Positions 12,615 through 25,100 of a DNA stretch of 64,000 nucleotides are shown in pieces (the stretch's first letter is position 1; each line of letters begins with the position of its first letter). Origin of the DNA: Blasia pusilla (taxonomy: Eukaryota; Marchantiophyta; Marchantiopsida; Blasiales); assembly GCA_050084515.1 (NCBI GenBank), contig CM114274.1:37076001-37140000 (forward strand), given 5' to 3'. The translations under genes were made by a program, and so were the position numbers. Under the pieces are notes generated by a model that saw nothing but the letters and a program-made list of their open reading frames with translations, was not told where the DNA came from and did no database searches.

Positions 12615-13402
12615 CGCCGTACTGATACGTTGGATCAACGAGATAGACTACTGACTAGAATAATCTAAACGTAAAACTAAAGGCGGGACCAGCCGGCCAG
12701 CTGTAAAGTTGACCGGATCCTTCTAACATTTAAAAATTTGTTGTGAGCTATTTATTTATTTATTTTATATATGTAAGTGGTAGATTAAGGAAATACAGAT
12801 CGAGGGTTGGGTCGTATCCGTCAATTTCAGCCGTAGATTAGGATATATATGACAAGTAATTATAAAATTCAGTTTAAATCCAACGGTTATTGGAATTTTT
12901 GGAAAGAAAGGAAGGAAGACATTTTTTTATTTATTTATTTATTTATATTCCCGCTGACTGCACAGAAATGAAAGCTAATTCGCCGCTCCCCGCGTTGCCA
13001 AGGGTCGTACGCGGTACTACCCAGCTGACGAGTGACAAGTGGCAAGACCCTGACGCGTGGCAGCGTCCACTCCAGGCTCCTCTGGAGACTCGCGAACATT
13101 TGTGCTCCTTTGCTTTCTAGAGGCTTCTCTCCCGCACTCTTTCGAGGAACGTGCTCTCCAGTTTCAGCGCGGTTTTCTCGTCTGCGTTGCTCGGGGCTTA
13201 CAAATCGATCGTCCGCGCCTTTAGTTCGCCATCAGTGTTGAATTTCGTGAGCGCGTTCAGATTCATCTGCTGCTGTGGTTTTCGCTGTGGGAACGGACCG
13301 TTCGGTGGAGATTAGTGGTGTTGAGTTAGGGTTCGGATCGGGACGGGAGTGCAGAATTGTTTGAGGAGAGCGAAGAGGAGAATTCAAGGAGGTAGAAAGA
13401 GG

Positions 13403-16356
13403 ATGGACGCCGCGGCCTCATTTTTCGAGGGACGGTCGAGAGGATGGAATATCAACTCTTTGATGAGTTTTTCGCATCTTAATTCGCGAGTGCAACTTCA
13501 TTTGCGGAAGGTGTGTGGACGGATGTGCTCCGATCGTCTTTTCTTGTGTTTTGGCTCCTGTCTTCCTGGTTTTGGAATCCGTCTCGTGTGATCTTTTTCG
13601 TTGTATAAACTGAAATTGCAAGCCTTTGCTCGATCGATGGATCTGTACTCCCGTGTGGGAGCAGTGTTGTCACAAATAGTACTGATTCCCTCTGCAGAGA
13701 TTTATTCGAGTGGCTAGTGGAGTCTGGCCTTCTGTTGAATGCCGATTACTCCGATGACTATATTGAATATTTCTGTGTTCTTAGAGGTTAGAGTCGGACG
13801 AGTTGCTTATAAGAGGAAGTGGCGGAGAAGGTCTGTCTTTATCCGGCCGAGAGGATGTAAGTGGAGGTGTTGGATAGTTTGCCCGTAGTTTGGCCAATTG
13901 GCTATTGGATCAAGTTAAGGAGGCATGGAGTTTTAGAGCTGTGATAAATAAAGTGATCAGTCTGCTTAGTCATCCTGTCGCAAGGGACGCCGTTGAAATT
14001 AAACACCGGTGGGTACCCTGAAAACATCCAATGCGAAAAGAGCGTCCCGCGCTTTTTGCCAGGAGATCGTTTATTTTCGCATCGTTGTGGACTCAAACCG
14101 GGATAGTTATTAGCCTCACTTGACGACGTATACTACTATTTCTTTTTGCAGCCTTTCGGTTCAATCGTCGGGATTCCCTCGAAGATCTTACATCTTCTGT
14201 CGATGTATTTGTCTGTACAGGAGCCTGTTTCTTTCTAAGAATGTTCATGCTAGTTTACTCGCTAAATGTGCACATAGAAAGATGACTTAGTCAGAATCAT
14301 TCACGAATTGCCATTGCCAGGCGTTCTAATGTGCAACTTGACTTGAAATCAGTCGTACAGGTAGAATTGCTCTGAATGTGTGGGTAGCGTATACGACAAT
14401 CAATACATTTGAATTTGGCAATGGTTTAGAGAAGTGAGGTGGAGCTCATGTAGGGCTAAGTTCGTAAGGAGTACGGGTCCTGTGACGGTTTGGGCGAAAA
14501 GACATTGGTCGTTATTGTTTGGTCTCCGGACAGTCCTACTAATGACGTCATTTACGTGTCAAATATTGCTTTTGCAGGTGTATACCACGCTCTGTGTGGC
14601 GCTTTTAGTATCAGCTGTTGGGGTCTACGTGCACATTTTGACTCATCTGGGGGGCTACCTGACAACTTTGGGTTTCGTTGGCTGCACATTTTGGCTATTA
14701 TCCACTCCTGCATATGAAGAGGTACTGCTCTGCAACGGACGGTTCAAGATTTGAAATATGTTGAATTCAATGAATGACTTGTGAAGTTTCTCGTTGTTTT
14801 TTGTGTTATTTCTACCTTCCATGTGACAACGGTGCACCACACTAGCTGCAGCTTTATGATGGTAGGGTGCGGGGAAATTGCCGTTGTGTCACAGTGACTG
14901 AGGTTGAAGACACAGGATCTTGCTTCCTTTTTTGATTGGATTATGGTTCTATCTGTTGATATTTTCCACGGATGATTTTTGTTCAAGTGAAGATAGCGCA
15001 GATACGACACATTTCATTGAATCACTTTTGGTAAATGCTTAATTTGCCATGTATATTGATTCCTCAGGGAAAGAGGTGGAATATTCTGATGGGGGCAGCC
15101 TTCTTAGAGGGTGCCTCCCTTGGAACTCTGATTGAGACTGTCCTCAACTATGATTCCGGGTATGTTTTATCCTTCAGTCCTGGTTGTGAATGTTGTCCCT
15201 AGGCTTGAATTGTCATTTGGACCCATCCCCGTCTAAATATGCAAGGGCATTCTCATCTTTTCATTTGGTCCTTTAATATCCTGGTCACAGCATTTTAGGG
15301 AAGAATGGCAGAAGTTGCGCTCGCCTGGGTGGAATTGGCATTTAGACACAGCTTTCTCATTCTTCACTGGCTCTAATACATTGTCACCTGCTCTGTTGAT
15401 GCGATATCTGTGCAGTATTGTTGTCACGGCACTGTTGGGAACTGTGGCAATATTCGCCTGCTTTTCTGGAGCTGCGGTCTATGCCAAACGCCGGGAATAC
15501 TTGTTTCTCGGTGGAGTCCTGTCTTCTGCCATCAGCACACTGTTGATGCTGCGATTGGGATCTTACTTCTTTGGAGGTGCTTCAACGGTGTTCAGTCTTG
15601 AGGTATGTGCACAGATCCTTGTGGTCGTTTCTGCACAATGTGGCGTTGTGTTCTGGTTTGGTTCACAGGGTTTCAACACATATAGAGAGAATCAGGTTTA
15701 TTGAAGGAGGGTTGGAGAGGAGTTTTGTGAGAAGGTCTTGGTGCATGCACGTTTGGTTTGCAAGGAGTGTTCTAGTGGAGTCATTTCAAAGGTGGAAAAT
15801 GAAACCTTGGAGTGCAAGGTTTGTATTAGAGCTGAGGAAACTAAACTGCAAGATGGATGAATGGTTGCAGCTATATGGAGGCTTGTGCATCTTTGTTGCC
15901 TATGTACTGTTCGATACCCAATTGATTATTGAGAAGGCTAATAAGGGTGACGACGACTATCTGATGCACACCCTGGACTTGTTTATGGACTTTGTTTCCA
16001 TCTTCATCAGAGTTCTCATTATTCTGGTAACCACTATTCTTTACACTATCATTTTCGATGACATTTAGACATGGTGAAAACCGTCTGCCTGACACTTCGA
16101 CATGGTAAAGTTTGAGGGTTTTATTCAGAATCAGTCAAATTATTCACCATGACTGGAGGTTTTATTTTATTCACCATAACATGAAGAATTCCCTACATTG
16201 GGATCACATTCAGTCTCTATTGTTGGCCTGTCTTACCATGGTAAGTGACTCCATTGGGAGCAGTTGATGATGTGGAAGTAAACGTGTTTTTTATTGCAGA
16301 CAAAGAATTCAGGCGACAGAGCACGCAAGGAGGAAGAGAGGAAGAGGAGACGTTGA
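13403..16356 (+). CDS. BI-1: Bax inhibitor-1 (BI-1), six exons
   Basis: Exons: 13403-13510, 14578-14721, 15068-15159, 15416-15602, 15871-16026 and 16300-16356. All introns are GT-AG and all phases agree, giving 247 aa, the usual plant BI-1 length. Bax inhibitor-1 is a multi-pass endoplasmic reticulum protein that suppresses cell death and affects calcium leak. The N-terminus is [15 protein letters not shown]. Hydrophobic segments lie at roughly 37-57, 63-80, 88-105, 118-138, 148-170 and 180-200. Family marks are EGAS followed by G-LI (exon 3), [10 protein letters not shown] (exon 4) and [17 protein letters not shown] in exon 5. The last exon adds the basic tail [17 protein letters not shown], the charged C-terminus needed for activity in known BI-1. 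The start is the first ATG in frame, followed directly by conserved sequence. No break is seen. The 1067-bp first intron is the largest. Confidence 0.97.
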
Positions 16357-19300
16357 ATGGAATTTGAAGTACTTTTCTAGGGATGTATCTGATAGTGTAG
16401 TGTCAAACCATCAATTCCTGGTCTGTGGGAGTAAATCGTGTGACACTCCTGAACTTTACCGGGTGAACTTGTACATACTGCTATTCGTTGAGTTGTATAT
16501 GTAAAAGGTGTAGTCCGAACCTTCCAAATTGTCGATCCCATCATGCCCTTGTATGAAAATGGCTCCCAATTGAGTTAGTAAAACAATATAATGAGTACAG
16601 CATTCACGTGGTGCATCTTTCTCTGATGGTGTGTCGCACTTTGTTGGAAGGTTCATTATCAGACCCAAGGCTGGTGGGAGGTAAAGATATTGTATCAGTA
16701 TACGGAAGTTGACCACGTGATGGTATATCACTGAGCATCTTTGATCACTCTCTAAAACCATCTCCCCTTGACCACAGCGATCCGGTGCCCACATCCAATG
16801 GTAGATGCCTTCCAAGTTGAACATTTCGGAAGTATTTCTACTCCATTTTCACTCATGTCCATCTCAATATATCGATGTACGCGAGGCCGTACGGTCGGCT
16901 CCTCCAAGATCATCAACCCGAGAACTCTCGCGAATCTCCATATTAGCACCTCCCGCGCCTTTATCCACAACCATTGCAGGAAGCCCCAGTCAACAACCCA
17001 ACCTTAAGCGAGTCAAGCCTGGTAGCCAGACAAGATCCCCACCCCCGCGCCTTTGCCGGATTCGCACAAGTTGCCTTCTCTGGGACCCGCATCCCGAACA
17101 ATCAGATCATCGGAAAGTTACTGCGCACATGGCCCATGGTCTGTGCACTGACTACCCCCCGGCATACGGAATCGAGGAAGAGTCGAGACTCCGAAGCAAA
17201 CGTCTCCCTTTCTTTCACTCTCCCGACCGCTAGGATGTGATGAGTCGACATCGGCAGTCAAACAGAAATCGTCCCTCGCTGCCCCCGAGAATGTGGATAG
17301 CATCCGGATAGAGAAGCGCGTGTCCGCGTGTCGAGCACCCGTAGGTTTGTCGACCTTGCCCACTAAAGAGAATAACCTGCGATCAGGAGCGTACGGGTTT
17401 AGACTCTAGCGATCATCTTTGTTGGTGAACTTTTGCACTCCGAAAAAGATTCAAGATTAATTTGGAGATCGGTCAAGAAAAGTTCCGCCAAAGTTTACTT
17501 TTGGATGCTCCACTCATCTTGAACGTTGGAAAGGCAGCTAAACCATGCTCATGTGAGTGGCCCGACTCTACTTTTCAATGAAAAATCGTGAGATGGGTGG
17601 ATGCTTTGATCATCATGTATACACGATGCTCTAAATGGATCCATACATTTTCTTTTCTATTTAATGTAAGAATATTCACAAAAGTCTAAAGAGAGGAGAG
17701 GCACGTATGAAGAAAGAATCACCTATATCTAGGAAAAACCCTCAACAACTCCTTTCTCATCATGGTGTATGTTGCAAGCTCACCATTGTCAACTTTTCAT
17801 CACCAAAACTTTCTCATACAACTTCCCTATTGGGATTTGGTGGCTCGTTGGCTCCATCAACGGTAAGTTTTGTCCACATGTTACCTTTTGTGACTATCTT
17901 TGTGGGGAGGGGTGCCCCTTTTGGGTCTTACTAAGGGCGTGTAAGTTCAGGAGATGACTCTCAAGAGCCAACCTTTTCATGGTGAGTTTTTAAAACTCTT
18001 CTTCAAGGCTTTTGTATGAGCTAGGGTATTAGAGTATGGATTTCCTTGGAGAGGATCAATATGACCTCATGATTGGAATGATGAATATTTTTTTTCGAAA
18101 TATATAGAGAAATGGGCATAGATTTAGGCTATGGAAGTTGGATTTAGAAAGGTCTATAAGAATATTTCCCACAACAAACAAGGATTTAATTTTTTTTTAT
18201 AACAACAAGGCATATGATAGATGACATTCACAAAATGATCTTCATATCGTAAGGCCCAACACTCACTAGACAATAAGATGTGAATTCATTAAGCACTTCT
18301 TGAAAAGCTTAAGGAGACTACCAATGGGGACCTTGTCCTAATAAATAGGGTTTCAAATAAACAATTTTTTTAATTAGAAAAATAATCATTTGAGAGTTTG
18401 TCATTATTCGTTTTTTTATAGGGGCTGTTGGGAATTGATAAGAAGGCCCTCTCTACTCATCTCTCTTTCCTTTAATTGGTTCTTAAGAGAACTTAGACTT
18501 ATGGGGTTCATTTCACAATAGATTTAGAGGCAGATATGGAAGGTGATCTAGTGGTACAAGATGAAATTATAAGGGGGGATTTAATATTTCTTCACTAAGA
18601 CAAGGTCGTAAGAATTTAAAAATAAAATATTGGAAATAAGAAGGATTTAATTATGAAAAAGGAAAAAAATATGAAAAATTAAAAAATGAACTTATTCCAC
18701 ATGGAAAAATTTGAAACTTTTCCCAAAAAAAAATGCAATCCCTGAAATATTTAAGAGCTTCCTCAATCGAAAAAAATATCAAAAAGTCCTTTGAAACTCA
18801 TTTTATGGTAAAAATAGATGGAAGAAGACCTCATAAAGGTTTCAATTAATAAATATTTTCTTCCAACTCGACAATTCGTCCATATCTACACTTTAAAACA
18901 AGGGAGGTCTTCCCAAAATAATGATCTTTCCTCTTTGGTTGAAACCTTCTATAAGAAGGTAGAAATCAAGAATCTTCTCCTCCTTTTTAAAACCTTTTTC
19001 AAATGCTATGATTATTTGAAATAAGCTTTCACCAATAACTCTATGGACATTCATATACTAGACTTCTTGCAAAAGAAGGCCCACCTTCTTTCCTTCATGA
19101 GATGTCTTTGAAAACTAGTAATTTGTTGCCTATGGTTCATATAGATGGAAATAAAAAGACTAACATATGAAGAATGATAGTGTGAAGCCATTGGACACAT
19201 ATTGAACATGAGAAAAGATGGCGTAGAAACAATGAAGACAGATTCACGCTTGAATATTAGTGATAATGAAATTCTTACTTCATTTTCAGTTTTAAAAATA

Positions 19301-19741
19301 TTTTTTTCTTGTAAATTGGGGGAGAAAAAAATTATTGATTCCTTCCTCTTCCCCTGTTTTTTAGTTAATAAAATAAAATTCATTTTGATCATTTTTTTTC
19401 AAAATATCATCCCAATCAAGCTTGAAAATAAAAGATATTTATAAAATAAAATAAATCATCATTTTGAAGAATAATTCTTATCCCACCATTATATTTTTCT
19501 CGTTTTCCCCAAAATCTTATTAAATTTTTCTCCAAAAAACTTGAGATTTTAGATAATTCACTCTTTCTTCGACCAAAACGTTAAAAGAATAACCTTCTAA
19601 AATGGGATACTTGGAAAGATTATCAAAGTTTGAGAAAATTCTAATTATCATCACCTTATTCTCTCTCCACTTTTTACCTTAGTATAAGGTATAATTTAAA
19701 AAATTAAAGAGACTTCATGGGTATTCATGAGATTACACAAA
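16357..19741. other. Intergenic, increasingly AT-rich, no gene supported
   Basis: Past the Bax inhibitor-1 stop is its presumed 3' UTR. From about 17.6 kb the sequence becomes AT-rich with homopolymer runs. Open frames are short and show no domain. I found no RNA gene or complete element here. Confidence 0.55.
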
Positions 19742-20640
19742 CTAGTTAACATGCCATTGCTTGTGCATAAAAAGGCCTTTTTTCAATTAAGAAATATTTT
19801 TCATGTCAAAATTGCAGTATATTTTTCATTTTTTTGAAATCTTAGAAGAGCAATAACATTTCACTTTTAAATGATACCTAGTTGACCTAAATTAATTCTC
19901 TCCTCGATAAAATTTTGAATAATCTATATTATTATGGGAGAGTGCCTTGTTGATTTGCAAACACTTCTTTGCTTGATATGTGGCAACGGGAGAGCAAGAA
20001 AATAATTTTCGCACCCTAAATTATTTTCCCCTCTAAGACCAACAAGGATTTTTTTTTGTGTGCAACATGATTAGTCCCTTCACTCTTGTGCCACGAAGGT
20101 TGCCTACTAGTACTTACTCTTCCCACCAAAATAACATCCAATAACTAAATTATTAGTTAATTAATTAATAAAATATTTTCCTTTTTCCATTCAAATTATT
20201 TTTCATTTCACAAAATCTAAAATATGAATGAACGTGATTATTTTTAAAAGTAAATTTGTTTTCATTAAAATAATTTGTAATTTTCAAACCCCAAGAGAGT
20301 AATAATATTCCACTCTTCTTAGCAATTCTAATACTCAACTAAAATTTACATATATCCCACTCCCTTAAATAATTCCTCTCTTCCATAAAATTCAAATAAT
20401 ATAATTTTCTTTTAAAATTTATTTTTCCTTCCCATCAAATATGAATTAAAGGATAAAATTTTGAAAATTTTAATTAGTCTATGATTTTTTCTTACTAAAT
20501 ACCTAGTATCATCCATTATAATATTAATTAAATTATTAAAATTTTAAATTAAAAATTTAAATAACATTAAAAAATTTAAAACATTTCTTCTTCCATTATC
20601 TATCCATCTACTTAGCATGTTTTTATCTTATCTTATTATC
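19742..20640 (-). mobile_element. Non-autonomous Helitron, split by a second Helitron
   Basis: On the minus strand its 3' end reads GGCATGTTAACTAG followed by host T (plus 19742-19745). The body around 20120-20340, read on the minus strand, aligns with the plus-strand Helitron at 37374-37942: both contain a GAAGAGTGGAATNTTATTACTCTTC-like block, TAAAATAACATC or its complement, and AAAATTTA. The copy at 19923-20110 has inserted into it. The 5' end was not found and is set only roughly. Confidence 0.55.
19923..20110 (+). mobile_element. Complete short Helitron, 188 bp, nested
   Basis: It starts TCTATATTATTATGGGAGAG after host A (19922) and ends GGTTGCCTACTAG before host T (20111). That is the canonical 5' TC, 3' CTRR and A/T target of Helitrons. 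It has no coding capacity and sits inside an older, oppositely oriented Helitron. Confidence 0.75.
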
Positions 20641-20677
20641 CCACTATTATACATATATCTTTACAATTAAAAGAGTA

Positions 20678-20890
20678 CTAGTAAGATGCTCGTGCGATGT
20701 ACACGAAATAAAAAATTGTTTGAAGAACGAATGTATAGCCCATGAAGGGAAGAAATTAATGATGCTCTATATAAATTCAATTTTTTTTCTTGTTGCTCGT
20801 AGCATTGAAACATTTTTTCTGTCCAATTACCATGTGTCTAACAGAGAAGTGTTAGCAAATCAAGATGACACTCTCCTGTAATAATATAGA
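20678..20890 (-). mobile_element. Short Helitron, 213 bp, first of a head-to-tail trio
   Basis: On the minus strand it starts TCTATATTATTACAGGAGAG (plus 20890) and ends CGCACGAGCATCTTACTAG (plus 20678), followed by host T. The body matches the next copy over its full length, for example GAAGGGAAGAAA, GATGCTCTA.ATAAATTCA and CATTGAAACATTTTTT on the plus strand. Confidence 0.75.
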
Positions 20891-21128
20891 TGAGGTGCCC
20901 GTGTAATGGAAGGAAAATTAAAAAATTATTTGAAAAGCTAATGTATAGTCTGTGAAGGGAAGAAACTAGTGATGCTCTACATAAATTCAAAATATTTCGA
21001 TGCCGTGACATTGAAACATTTTTTTTTATCTAATTACAACGTGTCAGACATAAAATATTTATTAATGAAGATTGCATTCTTCATTAATAATGCCATCAAG
21101 ATGGCACTCTCATCTAATCTAATATAGA
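20891..21128 (-). mobile_element. Short Helitron, 238 bp, second of a head-to-tail trio
   Basis: The 5' end on the minus strand is TCTATATTAGATTAGATGAG at plus 21128. Its 3' end, GGGCACCTCA, runs directly into the 5' TCTATATT of the neighbouring copy without a CTRR. It contains a small extra palindromic ATTAATGAAGA..TCTTCATTAAT near 21060-21092 that the first copy lacks. Confidence 0.65.
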
Positions 21129-21207
21129 TGAAGTGCTCGTGGGATGAAAAAAAAAAATAAAATTAATTGAAAAACTAGCCTATAATACTCTCCCATAATA
21201 ATATAAA
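21129..21207 (-). mobile_element. Truncated short Helitron, about 79 bp, third of the trio
   Basis: On the minus strand it begins TTTATATTATTATGGGAGAG (the usual C replaced by T) and ends CGAGCACTTCA, abutting the next copy's TCTATATT. Most of the body is deleted. Confidence 0.5.
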
Positions 21208-21284
21208 TTATCCCACGACTATACCTATTATATAATAACGGATCCCTTCTTCCCCCTATACAATTTGTCCTCCTCTCCCGATGA

Positions 21285-21290
21285 CACGTG
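21285..21290. promoter_or_regulatory. G-box core upstream of the DUF3326 gene
   Basis: GACACGTGTAG contains CACGTG about 860 bp before the DUF3326 start codon. Beyond it, at 21388, an ATG in a strong context (AAAAATGGCC) opens a 23-codon frame, MATHSLSHVFSSAQAPEFRR and onward, that then stops. It may be an upstream ORF or 5' UTR exon. Use of either is not shown by sequence. Confidence 0.25.
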
Positions 21291-22148
21291 TAGCCTAACT
21301 TTTCTCACGGGTAGTAATTTTCATTATACATTATTTCTTAAGCACCTTATCCACCGAAGATAGTAACTTTAGAAGAGCGAGAGAAAAATGGCCACTCACT
21401 CACTCAGTCATGTCTTCTCATCAGCTCAAGCGCCTGAATTCCGTCGCCCACAGCCTTGAGAGCCTTAAACCCTCACTCCCTCGAAGCACTGGTACTTACG
21501 AAACCAGAAAGGGCCCTGGAGCGGAAAGAGGAAGGTAATCTGGTGGGAAACGGAGATCTTCAGATTTTGTCACCGTTTTGTGGATGGATGGGCAGAGCTG
21601 TGACTGAGATTGCTTGCACTTGTGTGTCGTGGACGTGGATGGGATCGTAGCTGTTGGCAGATCAGTGGCAGTAGCTTGGGGATTGGGGTTCTGAGCTTTG
21701 AGGTGGGGAGAAACTGGACGGCATTGTGTGGACACAGGAGTAGGACTTTGTTTGAATGTTGTGGAGGGGGAAGGAGAGGAGTCTTGAGCTGAGAAGTTGG
21801 ATGGTGATGAGAGACGGTGCAGTGCTGCCTAGCAATGTGGGAGGAGTGGCTGGCTTGGAGTTGAAGAAATCCCATGAGTGCTGGAGTTATGAAGTCGCCG
21901 TGTGCTGTTCCCAAATTTCAGTCAGATGTGACAGTTTTGTAGCTGTCAGTTGTGGCTCATTTAACATTGTGTTTCTGCGACAGCTTTGGGCAATCCAATC
22001 GACTGCCAGTGCTGAGGTACTTCCGAGTGCGCGCAGGAAGGAAGAGATCTGGAGTTGGATGATGGGTTCTTGAGGGGCGAGGTCGGTAACACAAGTTTGA
22101 GCTGAAGGAAATCGGACTGCCATCCGCTTCCAGCGAGGAGCTTTCAGG

Positions 22149-25100
22149 ATGTCGGCGATGGCAATCAGCTCCTTGGGACTCTCCTCAATGCCCAATTCCG
22201 CAGGCAACCTAGAAACTTCAGTTGGGCTTGACTCGCGAAAATGCCATCAGTTGTCCTTTCGCTCCCTACATCCATCTCAGCGTCGCCGCAATCGACAGGT
22301 AATTGCAAAGACTTGAAGCAATTCATCGAGTTTAGGTTCGCCCGATGTACAGGCGTTATTTGAGGAATAGCATCTCGTCGACTTACCACCACCTGCTCCT
22401 CATGAGATTGATTGGGAGATTCACTGCAGCAGAATTGGGGCTACTTACAACCGACCAAAGTCCAATGCCAATTTGAGTCTGGTGTTCGTACTTGAGGTGC
22501 TTTGCTGCCGTAAGATTCCAAAGCGGAAGCAGAAGTATCCGTGGAAGAAGCAGGGATTTCATCAGCGTCGTGATTGTGGGCCAGTCAGCTCAGATGAAGT
22601 TCGGTTGATTGCCTAAGGTAGAAATCTCAGGCACAGAAGTGTGGAGTGCTGGAGCTGGAGTGAAGAAATTTGCTAATGGTTCTTGCTTCTTCTACTGCTA
22701 CAGATCAAAAGTGGACGCCATGGTGAAAGAGGACTGGTGAGCTCAAGGCAAGGACCAGTGTGGTCTCAACCGTGGGCTGCCATGGTATATACTGCCTCTG
22801 CTTAGTGTTGCATGATCCATAGGTAGCAGAAGAGTATAGAGGCTGGTGGTTGTTAGAATGTATGGTACCTTTGATGCTTGAGGATGGTTGAGCTGGTTTC
22901 TTTTATAAATACTCTTGGAATTTCTGGAGACTAGGCCGTTGCTGAAAGTAAAGAGCTGGGTTGTGGTTGAGGGTGGGGTCAGGGTTCTGGAGCAGCACAG
23001 AGGCCATACACAGCTGTGATGATTGTGCCTACAGGGACTGGAGCCAGCATTGGTGGGTTTGCAGGCGATGCTCTACCGGTTGCACGAGCCATGGCCTCTG
23101 TTGCAGACTGTGTGATTACACATCCAAATGTACGCTCGAGGCCCACATTCCTTGGCCTTAGGACGAGTCAGTTGATAATTCTCCTACTCTTGCTGTGTAG
23201 TTCTTTTCTCAGAAGGGGATTTCCTTCTGGCTTAAGTTGGAATCTGAGAAAGTTTCATGACCACTACTGCTCATTTGAAACTATAGGAGTTGCTGGGAGA
23301 GTGTGTTAGTCTTTCAATGCTTCTCACAGCGAACCTTTGTGCAGGTGCTGAACGGGGCCATGTTATATTGGCCTATGCCAAATGCACTATATGTAGAGGG
23401 CTATGCTCTGGACCAATTTGCAGAAGGAGCTTGGGGCCTTCAACCTGTGCACCAGAACAGGGTAAAGTCAATCATGATTTTAGATTGTCTGAGGTTTCCT
23501 GTAAATGCTTCTCAGTTTAGACCCTGTGGTGACCACTCCAGCCAGCCCAGAATTGCTAACTCCGTGTATTCGCTCTGTTGGGGGTTGAGCAGATGGGCTT
23601 GATACTGGATGCTGGAATGGAAGAGGAGATGAGGTTGCGGCACTTGCAAGTTGCAGATGCTACGTGTGCAACTTTGGGTCTTCCTCTGCTCACGTACACT
23701 ATTACAGATGCTCCATTACAGGTAAAAGACTTTGTGTCAATGAACGTTAGAATGTTTGTATGTCTGCAGAGTAAACTAACTCAAGATGCACTTACTTGTT
23801 TTGTCTGTGACTTCCCTTGTTGGAGAACCCAGCCTTCAAGTTCAATCTCGAGCTATTCCTGTGAAGCATGAAAAGAGTAGGATCGAATCACAATCAAAAT
23901 CTTGTGGGTCATGTAATGATAAGAATGAGAATTCCTATCACTAACTTGGCTTTGGTGAGAACTCCAGTGGAAGGAACAGCAACCTCCTCTAAAATTGCTA
24001 AGCTGGTGTCAGTAGAGCTGTTAATCACATTGACTAGCATACATTTACTGCCAAAGCTGCCGCACTGGTAGTAATGTATTTTGGTGTTAACATTGAAGTA
24101 GATTATGTTGTAAACGCCCAGAAGCTCCAGACCATCTCTCTCTCTGCTAAGCACTTTTACTACATGAGAGTCTCTCTCTCATTTGGTTTTTTCTTCATAT
24201 TTCTTTCTGAATGCATCCTGGTCACTCGCAGTGCCCAACCAGGTGGGAATTCTAGGGTCATGAGGCTATGACAATCGCTACCTAATGAATGAGTAGTCTT
24301 TGGCAAAACAGGAGACAAGTTTAGAGTGGACTTCAGTATTTCCATGAGATGATCTAGATTCATTCAAGCTTAGGAGCTAGCCCATCATGCTCAGGGTAGT
24401 TCCTTTAATTGGGAAGTTGGATGCCTCAGTTTCCCCTCGGAAGGAAAGTGAAGTGGCTGTGAGCACAAGTAAACTTCTGACTCTAAGCATATGGACTGTT
24501 TGTAGGTTGAAAAGTGGATTGATCAGGAGACAGGAGCATCAACAGGACGACTGGGTCGCCCAGATTCACTAATGAGAGCTGTTGACAAATTGGTCAAGCA
24601 AAATGCAGTGGATGCAGTCGCTGTGGTAGCCAGATTTCCTGATGACAGCTGTGATGAGTTGCATGATTACCGCCAAGGACAGGTACGCCATTTAATTAGG
24701 GAGTCATACTGATAGAACCTGTCATTGAATATATGTGATGTTTGTCCTTGCGTATGGGATTTGGTATCACTCAAGTCTTTGAGACTTTACGTGAGGGATT
24801 TGATATCAAGGCCAGGACCATGCAAGCCTTCCATGTTTGAACAGAATCATAACTGCAGTTTGAAGGAGTTCGTGTAGCAGCTTCAAATCATTGCGTTAAT
24901 AATCAGCAGTATATGCCGAAATGGGGCTAGTTATGAAGAATATCTTGAGATTGAGACAAACTGCTAGCAAAGATCGTTACAGGAGATGAAGAAAGTTGCT
25001 TTAATCCGTCCAGATTTTCAGTAAAATCTCTTGAGATCTTTGGAGAGTTCATCTACTAAGGTGTTATTTTCAACCTTGAACCATTTGCAATCTAATGTCA

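Larger units (their letters stand above)
7310..12900. other. Long intergenic stretch, no gene supported
   Basis: All open frames here are short, overlap on both strands and show no recognisable domain. Visible structure is limited to a recurring GAATGCCTT word, a 45-bp direct repeat near 11.64 and 11.75 kb, and TTTA runs at about 12745-12765 and 12925-12947. The last part, from about 12.6 kb, probably includes the Bax inhibitor-1 promoter. I saw no tRNA or rRNA signature. Confidence 0.6.

Noticed and set aside
15571-16068. 165-codon ORF covering the end of the Bax inhibitor-1 gene
   Set aside because: It reads through an intron and past a donor site. The spliced gene explains its conserved part (15871-16026) and gives the proper basic tail from 16300.
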